Counted from the first letter of the stretch, positions 9,225 through 17,802 are shown. The stretch is 37,509 bases of DNA from Candidatus Zhuqueibacterota bacterium (GCA_016928775.1 JAFGKD010000072.1:1-37509), one strand, 5' to 3'. Notes: generated from the letters alone by a model not told the origin. Translations and numbers: made by a program.

Positions 9225-10919
9225 TCAGCCATTGATGGTCATCGTCCATAAAAGCGGGGTAAAGCCGGTCAGATAGACACTCATTGCGTCAAGCTTTTCT
9301 TCAGCGCCGCGCAAGTGCGTCCAGCGATGCTGGTGTTGCCCCGGCCCAAATTCGATTGTCTGACCGTTTAAGATATATTGACCAAAACCTTTTTTTAGAA
9401 AATAGGCGTCTTTTACGTCTTTAATTTTTTCAACACCCTTGAACTTTCCACCATGCTGAAAAGCCAGCTCCAGGGCGATCGGGACTCGATCTGTACCTTT
9501 TATGTGAATGTCGATTGTAAAGACGGCATTGTGCTCACGAATGGAAATAGTTGTTTCCAGTTCCTGAATTTCGCTTTTGGGTCGTTTTTCCTTGTCCATC
9601 TTTTCCCAGTCGCCATCCTCGGGAATCTCCTCTTCAGGGAATGGCTGATAGTACGGCCCGTCCAGCTTTTGTGACATCACATAGATACCATCCTGAACGT
9701 CCAGTTTCTCGCCCTTGAACTGGCCTTTGCCGAAAAAAGCCGCAGCCAAACGCACCGCCTGCAAAATCGCTCCGCCTGTGCGGAAGCTGAACAGGGTATA
9801 ATTATCCGCCAATACAGTGGCGCTGACGTCGCCGCGTCGAAATCGGGCGAGATTCGAATAGCTGAAAAATTTTTCATAATGTGTTGGCAGCGGGCTCACA
9901 ACGGGCAACTCTTGTTGTAACTGCTCATCCTCCAGAAAATACATTAAACAAGAGGTTATTTTTTTTGGTGTCGCCTCAATCCAGTTTGCCATACCAGCAA
10001 ATTGGCCGTTGTTGTCCAAAAGCGCCAAAAAGCGATAGGGGTAATAATAGGGCGCCATATCGCCAAACTGATATTGATCTTGCCGCTTTGATGCTTCGGT
10101 GACCACTTTACCATTCGGATGGATGTAGTACAGCGTCATCGTTAGGTTGGCACGCACAGGCTCGTAGAGCTCGGGGCGATTCAAAAGTCGCGCCATGGTG
10201 ATCAGGCAGCGGTCAGTGAGTGGACTGTAAATCGAGGCGCTTTTTTCAGTGAATTGTCCATCCGGATCAATATCGATATGTTCGCGCAACCACGTATCGA
10301 TGCGTTCAATGAAGCGTGGGTCGGGAAACAGGGAATAGGCGCGCGCCAACGCCATACAGACGACCCACCGATGATTGGGCGTATGAATACCGCCAACTGT
10401 CAAGGCCTCGGCAGCTTTGAGAATAAATTCCTCCAGCATTGCGGACAGGCCAGCATACCGATCACTGTGTGACTGCTTTAGCAAGCCGTAGACGCCACCC
10501 AACCACTCCATCACAAATGCTGTATCCGGAGTGGAAAAAAAATTGGTCGTGTGCAGATCGATGGTGCCATCAGCATGTTGTTGCTTGAGCATAAACTGCA
10601 TGGCGTAGATGAGGCATTCGAGGATATGCTCCGATTGAAAAAAAGCAGATTGTGGAGAAAGAAGCGCACAAGTCAAATCACGGATAAACGCTGCGGTATG
10701 ACCGGCGGAGTGGATGCCATATGCATCAACGACACCACCAAACCAGGTGTGTTCAGTGTTCGCTTCCTGGTTGGTCAAAAGGCGGGGAATATTTTTATCA
10801 TTTTGCTGAACAAGGCGGGTGACAATATTGATTTCCGGTTTCCGTCTCTGACATGCAAAAGGAATTAACGCGGCGCAAGCGACTGATGCGCTTGTGGATA
10901 AAAAGGTTCTGCGATTCAT
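9225..10919 (-). CDS. Secreted heparinase II/III-like polysaccharide-degrading enzyme (putative lyase)
   Basis: This 564-residue protein has a Tat-like signal (NRRTFLSTS, then a hydrophobic core) ending in IPFAC at residue 23, a likely lipobox. The N-terminal half is helical with (alpha/alpha)-toroid features. These include HTPNHRWVVCMALARAY, with the Asn-His pair typical of toroid lyases, and KSASIYSPLTDRCL, with a candidate catalytic Tyr. The C-terminal half is beta-rich (DNYTLFSFRTG, TISIREHNAVFTIDIHI). This layout matches heparinase II/III-like and oligo-alginate lyase families, but I cannot name a family or substrate, and a hydrolase is possible. It starts 38 bases after the TonB receptor gene on the same strand and probably shares its mRNA. 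It has no clear Shine-Dalgarno sequence. Confidence 0.65.
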   Translation of the reverse strand: MNRRTFLSTSASVACAALIPFACQRRKPEINIVTRLVQQNDKNIPRLLTNQEANTEHTWFGGVVDAYGIHSAGHTAAFIRDLTCALLSPQSAFFQSEHILECLIYAMQFMLKQQHADGTIDLHTTNFFSTPDTAFVMEWLGGVYGLLKQSHSDRYAGLSAMLEEFILKAAEALTVGGIHTPNHRWVVCMALARAYSLFPDPRFIERIDTWLREHIDIDPDGQFTEKSASIYSPLTDRCLITMARLLNRPELYEPVRANLTMTLYYIHPNGKVVTEASKRQDQYQFGDMAPYYYPYRFLALLDNNGQFAGMANWIEATPKKITSCLMYFLEDEQLQQELPVVSPLPTHYEKFFSYSNLARFRRGDVSATVLADNYTLFSFRTGGAILQAVRLAAAFFGKGQFKGEKLDVQDGIYVMSQKLDGPYYQPFPEEEIPEDGDWEKMDKEKRPKSEIQELETTISIREHNAVFTIDIHIKGTDRVPIALELAFQHGGKFKGVEKIKDVKDAYFLKKGFGQYILNGQTIEFGPGQHQHRWTHLRGAEEKLDAMSVYLTGFTPLLWTMTING

Positions 10920-10957
10920 TTCAAGATGGCCAATTTTTATTATCTGCAGTACAGGTT

Positions 10958-13720
10958 TTACAAATCATATTTGAATCCAGCCGTCGCACGAAAACCGTAA
11001 AACTCCTGTTGGTAGGTTCGTTCGACATGGCCGGCATAGTAACGCAATGGTTGATTCAACAAATTGTTGGCTTCAACATAAAAGCGCATTTGTGGGGTGA
11101 TGGTACAGGATGCGTTAAAATCGAGATAGGTCACTTTATCGTAATAACGTTCCAGACCCGGTGTGAGATCCAGCTCATCCGGATCGAGATATGGGCTTGT
11201 ATAATTATAGGATAATCCGAGCAGCAGTGTGCGCGTCTCATAGGTCACATTGATATTGAACGTATGCGGTGCCGCTCCCGGCAGGTTGATATCTTTTTGT
11301 TGAAAGGTGGGGCTGTTGGCCTTGGAATCAATAAAGGTATAATTCATATACAAGACAAGATTGGCCAAAAAGCCGGGCAAAAATCCCAGGTGCCGTTGAT
11401 AAGCGATCTCGAATCCGAGAAGAGAAGCATCCGCACCATTTCGTGGCTGAAAGAATTCTTCGTATTCGTTGCCGGTCACTGGATCATCGTAATCTCGTTG
11501 TTTGTGAATGTAAATAAAATTGTTGATCTCTTTGCCAAACAATCCAAGAGACAGAATCCCAATGGATTCGTAATAGTATTCACCCATAATATCGACATTA
11601 TGTGATGTTGTTGGACGCAAGTGGGGATTGCCGATTTCCAGCACATCGCCACCGCGGGAAACGGCGCGATAGGGCACCAGGTCATAATAATTGGGGCGCG
11701 ACAGCGTATTTGTCCAGGCGAAACGAAGAACAAGCTGTTTTGTCGGTTCATATTTAAAATGTACACCCGGCAGCCAATTGGTGTAATGATCTGATCCCTG
11801 TGTGGGTACAGCGTGCTTTTCTTCTTCAAAATAGGCGTAGCCGTTATAAGTGATATCAGTCTGCTCCATGCGCGCGCCGATTTTCATGTCAAGATATGTG
11901 CCCAATTCCTGGTCCAGCATAATGTAGGCAGAAGAGACATCTTCTGCCGCGTCATAGTTACCGGCGATATATTCATCCAGATCGCGCCGGGGACGAAAAA
12001 GTTCATCATTGTTAAAATCAAGCGCCCCGAGATACTCGTAGGTAGTAAAGCGTCCGATGCGGTAATTGCCCGCCATAAAATTGGCCTGGGTGAAATCGCG
12101 TGTCTCCGAGACGGTCATGTCGCTAAAGCTGTCCTCTCCGAGATCAGTCAGCCGCATGCGGACAAAATCCTGTTGTCGCCATTTGGTTTTATATTTGAGC
12201 TTGCCGCCTGTAAAGAGGAGACTCTCAAATCGACCTTTTTTAACGAGCGGGATATCGACGTCGATTTTTAGCCGGGTATCGCGTTCTTCGGTGCCGCGAT
12301 ATTCTTCCGAGAATTCCTCCGGCACAAAATCTTTGACTTCCGCATTCTCATAAAAATAGGGTGTGCGCGGCTGCAAAAGATCAACGTGCACGGGCACATC
12401 CTTCACCCACCAGGCGATGTAACGTTCCCGCGGGCGGCGCTCCCAGGCGCGGCCGTGTGACAGCGTCCATTCAATCTGAAATCCGTTGCTCACATTATGC
12501 TTGCCTTTGAGACGAAGGTTATTCGTGCGCTGATCTTCGAGTCTGGCATTATCGAAACGATTATCATTGGGTCCCCCTTTGGTTTGCCGACGGATTTCGC
12601 TATCCTTTGAGAAACCCTCTTCATTCGGTTTTTCCAATCGATAGCGCAAACGCAGTCTGTTCTCCCAATCATCCCGGTGATTGTAAATAAAAACAAGGCT
12701 GTATCGATTGTTCTCGTTCGGACGATAGTCAGTGGCAAAAGAGATGCTTTGCCGAAGTCGACGGATCTCATATTGTCGCACATCCCATTGGCTGGGATAG
12801 ATATCGCCATTTTTTGAGATATCCCAAATGCCCTCTGTATTGTGCGAGCCGAGATTAAAATCGTAATAAGATCCGCTCACAACAACGCCCAGTTGTTCGT
12901 TGTAAAAGCGTTTTCCAGCGACAAAGGAGCCGTTCAGCGAGGCTTTACCGCGCAGCACATTGTAGCCGCTGCCGAGGGTGGCGGAAAAACGACGAAAATA
13001 GGGCGCCTGGCGAGTGACCAGGTTGACTGAACCACCGATGGCATCCGCATCCATGTCCGGCGTGACGGTTTTGTTCACTTGCACGCTTTGAATCATTTCT
13101 GCTGGAATCAAATCTAATTGCACAGCGCGCGTCTCACCGTCAGCGGAGGGAATACGCTCGCCATCAATCAACACGGCGTTCAGCCGCGGGCCGGCGCCGC
13201 GAATATTGACATAGCGCGCCTCGCCCTGATTGTAATTTACAGACATGGCCGGAATACGCTTGAGCGCATCACCGACGTTTTGATCCGGAAACCGTCCCAC
13301 CTGATCTGCCGAAACAATGTTGCTCACATTAAAATTTGTTTTTTGCTGATTGAGCGCTTTGGCCTGGCCCTTGAGTCGTTCCCCAACAACCAGCAGCTCA
13401 TCGAGCTCAATGACGCCCGGTTGCAGGGATACGTTCAGCATTGTGATCCGATCCGGCAAAATGGTCACCGTGTCCATGGCTGTTTGAAAGCCCATAAACA
13501 AAACCATCACCGATGGTGATCCAACCGGTATACCGTCGATGCGAAACTCACCATTCTGATCTGTGGCATCACCCATGGTCAAATCAGGTAAAATGACATT
13601 GGCGCCCGGAAGAAATCTGTCATGCTCATCCACAACCCGCCCGATCAGCGTGCCGGTGTTCTGCGCATAGGCTGCATAAATCAGCAAAAATGAGAATATT
13701 GTGAAAATTGAACTTTTCAT
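10958..13720 (-). CDS. TonB-dependent outer-membrane receptor with carboxypeptidase-regulatory-like domain
   Basis: This is a 920-residue protein starting at the ATG at 13720; an in-frame ATG at 13738 is also possible and neither has a strong ribosome site. A signal peptide (MKSSIFTIFSFLLIYAAYA) is followed by a carboxypeptidase-regulatory-like beta-sandwich (TLIGRVVDEHDRFLPGANV...GEFRIDGIPVG) at about 25-110. The plug domain lies at about 125-250 (VGDALKRIPAMSV, RYVNIRGAGPRLNAVLIDGERIP, GGSVNLVTRQ). A 22-strand barrel ends at the C-terminus. This architecture is used for uptake of oligosaccharides and siderophores across the outer membrane with TonB energy. Its partner gene encodes a lyase-like enzyme, so an oligosaccharide is the likely substrate. 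No SusD-like surface lipoprotein gene is adjacent. Confidence 0.93.
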   Translation of the reverse strand: MKSSIFTIFSFLLIYAAYAQNTGTLIGRVVDEHDRFLPGANVILPDLTMGDATDQNGEFRIDGIPVGSPSVMVLFMGFQTAMDTVTILPDRITMLNVSLQPGVIELDELLVVGERLKGQAKALNQQKTNFNVSNIVSADQVGRFPDQNVGDALKRIPAMSVNYNQGEARYVNIRGAGPRLNAVLIDGERIPSADGETRAVQLDLIPAEMIQSVQVNKTVTPDMDADAIGGSVNLVTRQAPYFRRFSATLGSGYNVLRGKASLNGSFVAGKRFYNEQLGVVVSGSYYDFNLGSHNTEGIWDISKNGDIYPSQWDVRQYEIRRLRQSISFATDYRPNENNRYSLVFIYNHRDDWENRLRLRYRLEKPNEEGFSKDSEIRRQTKGGPNDNRFDNARLEDQRTNNLRLKGKHNVSNGFQIEWTLSHGRAWERRPRERYIAWWVKDVPVHVDLLQPRTPYFYENAEVKDFVPEEFSEEYRGTEERDTRLKIDVDIPLVKKGRFESLLFTGGKLKYKTKWRQQDFVRMRLTDLGEDSFSDMTVSETRDFTQANFMAGNYRIGRFTTYEYLGALDFNNDELFRPRRDLDEYIAGNYDAAEDVSSAYIMLDQELGTYLDMKIGARMEQTDITYNGYAYFEEEKHAVPTQGSDHYTNWLPGVHFKYEPTKQLVLRFAWTNTLSRPNYYDLVPYRAVSRGGDVLEIGNPHLRPTTSHNVDIMGEYYYESIGILSLGLFGKEINNFIYIHKQRDYDDPVTGNEYEEFFQPRNGADASLLGFEIAYQRHLGFLPGFLANLVLYMNYTFIDSKANSPTFQQKDINLPGAAPHTFNINVTYETRTLLLGLSYNYTSPYLDPDELDLTPGLERYYDKVTYLDFNASCTITPQMRFYVEANNLLNQPLRYYAGHVERTYQQEFYGFRATAGFKYDL

Positions 13721-13968
13721 AAAAAATACAAGTCTCATTACGCAGTTTTCGCTACAATTCGCTCCACCATTGGTTCAATGAAACAAGTACAAATAAATGA
13801 AAAAAAATGATTACGCGCCATGAAAATTTTTGTTCTCCAGCACCTTTCGATATAACAAAAAACAAGCCGAACAATTCCGGGTGTGATTGGCCGTTCGACT
13901 AACTCATTTTTGCAGGACAGAGAGCGCTAAAGAGCACGGTGCAGCTAAAGACCGCAGCCAGATTTTGC

Positions 13969-14015
13969 GCCACAGATGAGCACGGCGCAACCTTTGGCCG
14001 CAACCAATCTGTGGC
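13969..14015. repeat. Inverted repeat GCCACAGAT ... ATCTGTGGC
   Basis: Perfect 9-base arms at 13969-13977 and 14007-14015 enclose a 29-base loop. The loop holds GGCCGCAACCAA (13996-14007), a 12-mer that recurs at 37246-37257 in another intergenic region. It is probably a copy of a dispersed intergenic repeat. Confidence 0.6.
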
Positions 14016-14065
14016 AGCATGGGGTGTTGTATTCACCATATTATAAAATATTAATCGCAGAGATA

Positions 14066-14097
14066 CGCCGAGAAAAAGAGTTTAATACACCTCGGCG
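14066..14097. repeat. Inverted repeat CGCCGAG ... CTCGGCG
   Basis: Perfect 7-base arms at 14066-14072 and 14091-14097 enclose 18 bases. The surrounding text (TCGCAGAGATACGCCGAG ... CTTTGCGG) resembles the CGCAGAG-type intergenic phrases found dispersed in many environmental genomes. There is no T-tract, so it is not an obvious terminator. Confidence 0.5.
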
Positions 14098-14294
14098 CTT
14101 CTTTGCGGTCGGCGGTATCATAAAGTCTTGATATCGACTTTTGAAAATGCAAAGTTCTGCAAGTCTGACAGGATCCGAATACTTGGCCCTCCAAGGTTCC
14201 TGCCACCCAAGACGGAGGTTTCACTTTGGGCAAAAAAACTTTGGTTTTTCGCGAATTTCTGCTAAATTTTCAAGATTCACGAACAGGAGAAGAG

Positions 14295-14765
14295 ATGAAT
14301 CTGAAAGATCTGCTCACGACCGAGGTGATAAAAATCCCTCTCGAAAGTGATGAAAAGTTTCAGATCATTGAAGAAATGGTCGATATTCTCAACAAGGCGG
14401 GCCGTGTCCAGAATAGAGATATGGTCTTGAATGCAGTAATGGATCGAGAACGCATCATGAGCACCGGCATGGGTGATGGTGTTGCCATACCGCATGCAAA
14501 AACCGATGGTGTCAAAGAGCTCGTTGCTGCATTTGGCGTCACAAAACAGAACATCGATTTTCAATCTATCGACCGCAAGCCGGTGCGCATCATTTTCCTG
14601 TTAGCCGGACCAACAGATCAAACCGGGCCGCATCTCAAAGCATTGAGCCGCATTTCGCGACTCGTGCATCGTAAAGAATTCCGCGACAAGCTCGCCGCTG
14701 TTCATAGTGCGGATGAGGTCATCGAAGCCATTTCGCAGGAAGAGCAAAAGTATTTCGCACTGTAG
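14295..14765 (+). CDS. ptsN: PTS EIIA-Ntr/fructose-type phosphocarrier (PtsN-like)
   Basis: This 156-residue protein starts at the ATG at 14295 with AGGAG six bases upstream. The length and the sequence VAIPHAKT with His67 match the phosphorylated histidine of the fructose/nitrogen EIIA family, and the fold-typical LAGPTDQTGPHLKALSRISRL segment follows. Without a fused EIIB/EIIC it is probably a regulatory EIIA that receives phosphate from HPr, adjusting metabolism or transport rather than importing sugar directly. The genes for HPr and Enzyme I are in this same window (27.8-29.8 kb), so a phosphorelay is possible. It leads a run of plus-strand genes ending in the methyltransferase at 17259. 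Confidence 0.88.
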   Translation: MNLKDLLTTEVIKIPLESDEKFQIIEEMVDILNKAGRVQNRDMVLNAVMDRERIMSTGMGDGVAIPHAKTDGVKELVAAFGVTKQNIDFQSIDRKPVRIIFLLAGPTDQTGPHLKALSRISRLVHRKEFRDKLAAVHSADEVIEAISQEEQKYFAL

Positions 14766-14824
14766 CCTCTGTCGTCCGGGCTTATCGAAAGCCGTTTTTA
14801 TTCTCAAACTTGGGAGATTTTAGC

Positions 14825-15169
14825 ATGCCTTTTTGTCCAGAATGCCGCTACGAATATGTCCCGGGGCACAAAGAGTGTCCCGATTGTCATGTCAAGCTGG
14901 TTGAAGAGTTGCCCGAACGTGCATCTGGTGATCCTTCGGAAAAGGAGTATGTGGAATTACATCCATTGCCGGGTCATATTTATGCCGAGATGGTCAAGGA
15001 AGTTTTTGATAAAGAGGGTATCGAGTGCATTTTGATCCCTGATGTTATATCAACCGGGCTTTTGGTCAAGGGCACGGATGTAGCAGGAAATGAAGTTCGC
15101 ATCCGTGTCTTTAAAGAGGATCAGGAGCAGGCGCAGGAAATTTTACACAGTATGATGGATCACATTTAG
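14825..15169 (+). CDS. Zinc-ribbon plus DUF2007-like small protein
   Basis: This 114-residue protein starts at the ATG at 14825, because GGGAG sits eight bases upstream; a TTG five codons earlier is less likely. Residues 1-24 form a double CxxC zinc ribbon (CPECRYEYVPGHKECPDC). Residues about 40-112 (YVELHPLPGHIYAEMVKEVFDKEGIECILIPD ... VRIRVFKEDQEQAQEIL) match the DUF2007 'putative signal transducing protein' fold, whose role is not established. The next gene, hisS, starts eight bases after the stop, so the two are co-transcribed. It is cytoplasmic with no membrane segment. Confidence 0.75.
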   Translation: MPFCPECRYEYVPGHKECPDCHVKLVEELPERASGDPSEKEYVELHPLPGHIYAEMVKEVFDKEGIECILIPDVISTGLLVKGTDVAGNEVRIRVFKEDQEQAQEILHSMMDHI

Positions 15170-15176
15170 GGTTGAT

Positions 15177-16439
15177 ATGAACTATAAATCTCTGACCGGC
15201 GTTCGCGATGTATTGCCCGACGAACAGCCGTACTGGACGACGATCGAAAAAAAGATAAACGAGATTACCCACCTCTATGGCTATCAACGCGTAGAGCCAC
15301 CAATATTGGAAGAGACGGCCCTGTTTATCCGCGGTGTTGGCGATACAACCGATATCGTCGAAAAAGAAATGTACTCTTTTATTGACAAGGGTGACAATTA
15401 TGTGACCATGCGTCCTGAATTCACCGCGGGATTTATGCGCCTTTACCTGGAACATGGCATGCACAAGCTGCCGAAACCGGTCAAACTCTATACAATGGGA
15501 CCGATCTTCCGCTATGAAAAGCCCCAGGCAGGTCGGTTTAGACAGCATACACAATTTAATGTTGAAGCAATCGGCGAACAAGATCCGGCGCTCGATCTCG
15601 AGGTTATGTCAATTGCCTGGCAACTCTATGCCGAGCTCGGCTTTAAAGGATTAAAATTTCAGCTCAACAGCACCGGGTGCCCGGTCTGTCGCCCAGCTTA
15701 TATTGAAAAACTGCACCGCTATTATCGGCAGTATAGCGAAACAATTTGTCATGACTGCAAACGTCGTCTTGAGCGCAATGCACTGCGATTGCTGGATTGC
15801 AAAAAAGAACAATGCCAGCCGGTTATTGCCAGGGCACCTGTCATTAGCGAGCATCTTTGCCAGGAATGTGACGAGCATTTTGCAGCATTAAAATCTTATT
15901 TAACGCTCACAACACGACCGTACGAGGTGAATCACCGTCTCGTTCGCGGTCTGGATTATTACACAAAAACCGTATTTGAAGTCTGGGCACAGGGAATAGG
16001 GGCACAGAGTGCCATGTGTGGCGGTGGTCGCTACGATGGACTCATCGAGCAGCTTGGCGGAGAACCGACGCCCGGGATCGGTTTTGGTTCGGGCATTGAG
16101 CGTATCATAATGAGTATGAAGGAGCAAGGTATCGCGCCAACGCCAATACCATCGCCGCCCGTTTATATTGCACATTTTGGCGAGACCGCGCGAAACACCG
16201 CTATAAAGTTGACATTTTCCTTGCGCGAACATCAAATGGGCGCCATCATGTCTTTTGGTTCAAAAAGTATAAAGGCCATGATGCGACATGCACATCGCAG
16301 TAACGCCCGTTTCGTCCTGCTGGTTGGAGAAGATGAGGTAGAAAGAAATGTCGTCGCTGTCAAAGATATGCAATCAGGCGAACAGACCGATGTGCCCATC
16401 GATGATGTTTTCATTTTCCTTACTGAGCACCTGAATTGA
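15177..16439 (+). CDS. hisS: Histidyl-tRNA synthetase
   Basis: This 420-residue class II synthetase attaches histidine to tRNA-His. Class II motif 1 is near the N-terminus (RRVEPP-like YQRVEPPILEET). Motif 2 is GPIFRYEKPQAGRFRQHTQFNVE. The histidine-binding signatures are LVRGLDYYTKTVFEV and CGGGRYDGLIEQLGG, with motif 3 GFGSGIERI. The C-terminal anticodon-binding domain ends the protein. A Cys-rich insert (CPVCRPAY ... CHDCKRRL ... LDCKKEQC ... CQEC) lies in the middle, as in many bacterial HisRS enzymes, and may bind zinc. The length is typical. It is followed after seven bases by the methyltransferase gene. Confidence 0.97.
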   Translation: MNYKSLTGVRDVLPDEQPYWTTIEKKINEITHLYGYQRVEPPILEETALFIRGVGDTTDIVEKEMYSFIDKGDNYVTMRPEFTAGFMRLYLEHGMHKLPKPVKLYTMGPIFRYEKPQAGRFRQHTQFNVEAIGEQDPALDLEVMSIAWQLYAELGFKGLKFQLNSTGCPVCRPAYIEKLHRYYRQYSETICHDCKRRLERNALRLLDCKKEQCQPVIARAPVISEHLCQECDEHFAALKSYLTLTTRPYEVNHRLVRGLDYYTKTVFEVWAQGIGAQSAMCGGGRYDGLIEQLGGEPTPGIGFGSGIERIIMSMKEQGIAPTPIPSPPVYIAHFGETARNTAIKLTFSLREHQMGAIMSFGSKSIKAMMRHAHRSNARFVLLVGEDEVERNVVAVKDMQSGEQTDVPIDDVFIFLTEHLN

Positions 16440-16446
16440 TGCGGAA

Positions 16447-17259
16447 ATGCCAGAGCCGTCATTCAAATCGCTACACCCCCTTTCTGAAAGTCGATTGAAA
16501 AAGCGCTGCGCCTTGCAGCAGAAAAAATATCGCGACCTGGAAAAGACCTTTCTTGCCGAAGGTCTTCGTTTATGCGAAGACGCCTTGTCAGGAGACATGT
16601 CCGTTCAGGAGGTGATCGTAACCGAATCTGCGCTATGTGATGAGCGGGTTTTAGCCCTGGTACAGGCGGCAGATAAAACCGGTCTGCCAATTTATCTGGC
16701 AAGCCAACGCCAGTTCAACAAACTCTCGGAAGAAAAATCGCCGCAGGGAGTTGTTTTTGTCATGCAGAAAAGGCAGCGGTCAATCTCACAACATACATTT
16801 GGTCACCTCATTCTCGCGTGTGACCACATACAAGACCCGGGAAACCTTGGTACCATTTTGCGAACCGCCGAATGGTTCGGCGTTAAAGAAGTACTCTTAA
16901 GTAGCGGATGCGTCGATGTGTACAATCCCAAAGTCGTTCGAAGCGCCATGGGAGCTCTCTTTCGTGTGCGCATTTTTGATCACACTGATTTTATGCACGT
17001 ATTGCCACAATTCAAAAAAACTGGCTACCGTTTGGTTGGCGCTACTGCAGACGCTCCTCGTGACTTGAGCGAGATACAATCGACAATTAAAGATGTATTG
17101 TTAGTAGGCAATGAAGCACATGGTCTGTCTTTAGCGTTATCTCCCTATATCGACTTGTTCGTTTCAATTCCCGGGCGCGCCAGGGGAGAATCTCTGAATG
17201 TTGCCAGTGCGACAGCTATTTTGTTATATCATTTTTCTCAATTAAAAAGTGATAAATAA
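16447..17259 (+). CDS. TrmH/SpoU-family RNA 2'-O-methyltransferase
   Basis: This 270-residue protein has the three SPOUT knot motifs in order. Motif 1 is DPGNLGTILRTAEWFG with the catalytic-loop Asn and Arg. Motif 2 is VLLVGNEAHGLS. Motif 3 is IPGRARGESLNVASATAILLYHF. The N-terminal substrate-binding part (KKRCALQQKKYRDLEKTFLAEG) is typical of the SpoU_sub_bind type. It should transfer a methyl group from S-adenosylmethionine to a ribose 2'-OH in rRNA or tRNA; the exact site (rlmB-like or another) cannot be told from sequence alone. The ribosome site is weak (GCGGA), consistent with coupling to hisS. Confidence 0.92.
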   Translation: MPEPSFKSLHPLSESRLKKRCALQQKKYRDLEKTFLAEGLRLCEDALSGDMSVQEVIVTESALCDERVLALVQAADKTGLPIYLASQRQFNKLSEEKSPQGVVFVMQKRQRSISQHTFGHLILACDHIQDPGNLGTILRTAEWFGVKEVLLSSGCVDVYNPKVVRSAMGALFRVRIFDHTDFMHVLPQFKKTGYRLVGATADAPRDLSEIQSTIKDVLLVGNEAHGLSLALSPYIDLFVSIPGRARGESLNVASATAILLYHFSQLKSDK

Positions 17260-17445
17260 AAATCATTTCTTGCCTGTTAAATCAATTTTATCTATATTGA
17301 ACAAAGCACAAAAAGACTTTTGAACAGTCAGAGTTGCACAGACTTCCTCGCTTGGCATCAAATTATTCTCTGCAAAAACATCTTTTTTCCCTAATTTTTA
17401 GCAAAAAGAAGTCATCACAAAAGTTGTCACACAATAAAGGGTGAT

Positions 17446-17802
17446 ATGAAGATTGTAATTTTCAATGAAGACCTGCGATCGGAAATGCAGATGTATCTCG
17501 CATTGAGCAACCACTTTGATGTCTCCATTGCCGAGGATGAAGATGATCTGATGCAGCTTCTGGATAGCGATATGGCGGACTATACGTTTTTAGACCTGGA
17601 TTGTGGCCTGGAAAAACCGGATCACTACGAAAGAGTATTAGCCATCGCAAACCGAATTCTGCAAAAACATCCCAAGATCGAGCTTGTAGGTATTTGCAAT
17701 CACAAGGATGAACATGTCACCCAACGAGCTGCCGGATATGGCATCAAACGGGTTGTGACACGACCGATCAAAAATCGAGAGGTTCTGGACGTGCTCAATT
17801 GA
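17446..17802 (+). CDS. Degenerate CheY-like receiver-domain protein
   Basis: This 118-residue protein has a single receiver-like fold. It begins MKIVIFNED, where canonical receivers have a DD pair, and has an Asp (D50 or D52) in YTFLDLDC at the phosphoacceptor strand. The conserved Thr/Ser strand reads LVGICNHKD, lacking the Thr, and the conserved Lys-Pro reads TRPIK with Arg in place of Lys. It therefore probably does not undergo normal phospho-switching. It has no output domain. It is a stand-alone transcription unit: a 186-base gap precedes it and an intrinsic terminator follows. Its role is unknown; it may bind or titrate a kinase. Confidence 0.7.
   Translation: MKIVIFNEDLRSEMQMYLALSNHFDVSIAEDEDDLMQLLDSDMADYTFLDLDCGLEKPDHYERVLAIANRILQKHPKIELVGICNHKDEHVTQRAAGYGIKRVVTRPIKNREVLDVLN

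Larger units (their letters stand above)
13721..14294. other. Long intergenic region between divergent genes, carrying repeat remnants
   Basis: This 574-base gap separates the TonB receptor gene (minus) from the ptsN-like gene (plus) and must hold both promoters; I see no convincing -35/-10 pair for either. The sequence from about 13920 to 14110 carries two inverted repeats (annotated separately) and a short direct repeat, GAGCACGG[T/C]GCA, at about 13933 and 13978. A TTG-initiated extension of the ptsN-like frame (14226-14294) is open but is not needed and is probably untranslated. Confidence 0.6.

Noticed and set aside
14226..14294. TTG-initiated N-terminal extension of the ptsN-like gene
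   Set aside because: The ATG at 14295 has a good AGGAG site and gives the normal family length; the extension has no family similarity.
17333..17370. Sigma-54 promoter upstream of the receiver gene
   Set aside because: TTGGCATC is present but no GC follows at the required 10-base spacing from the GG.
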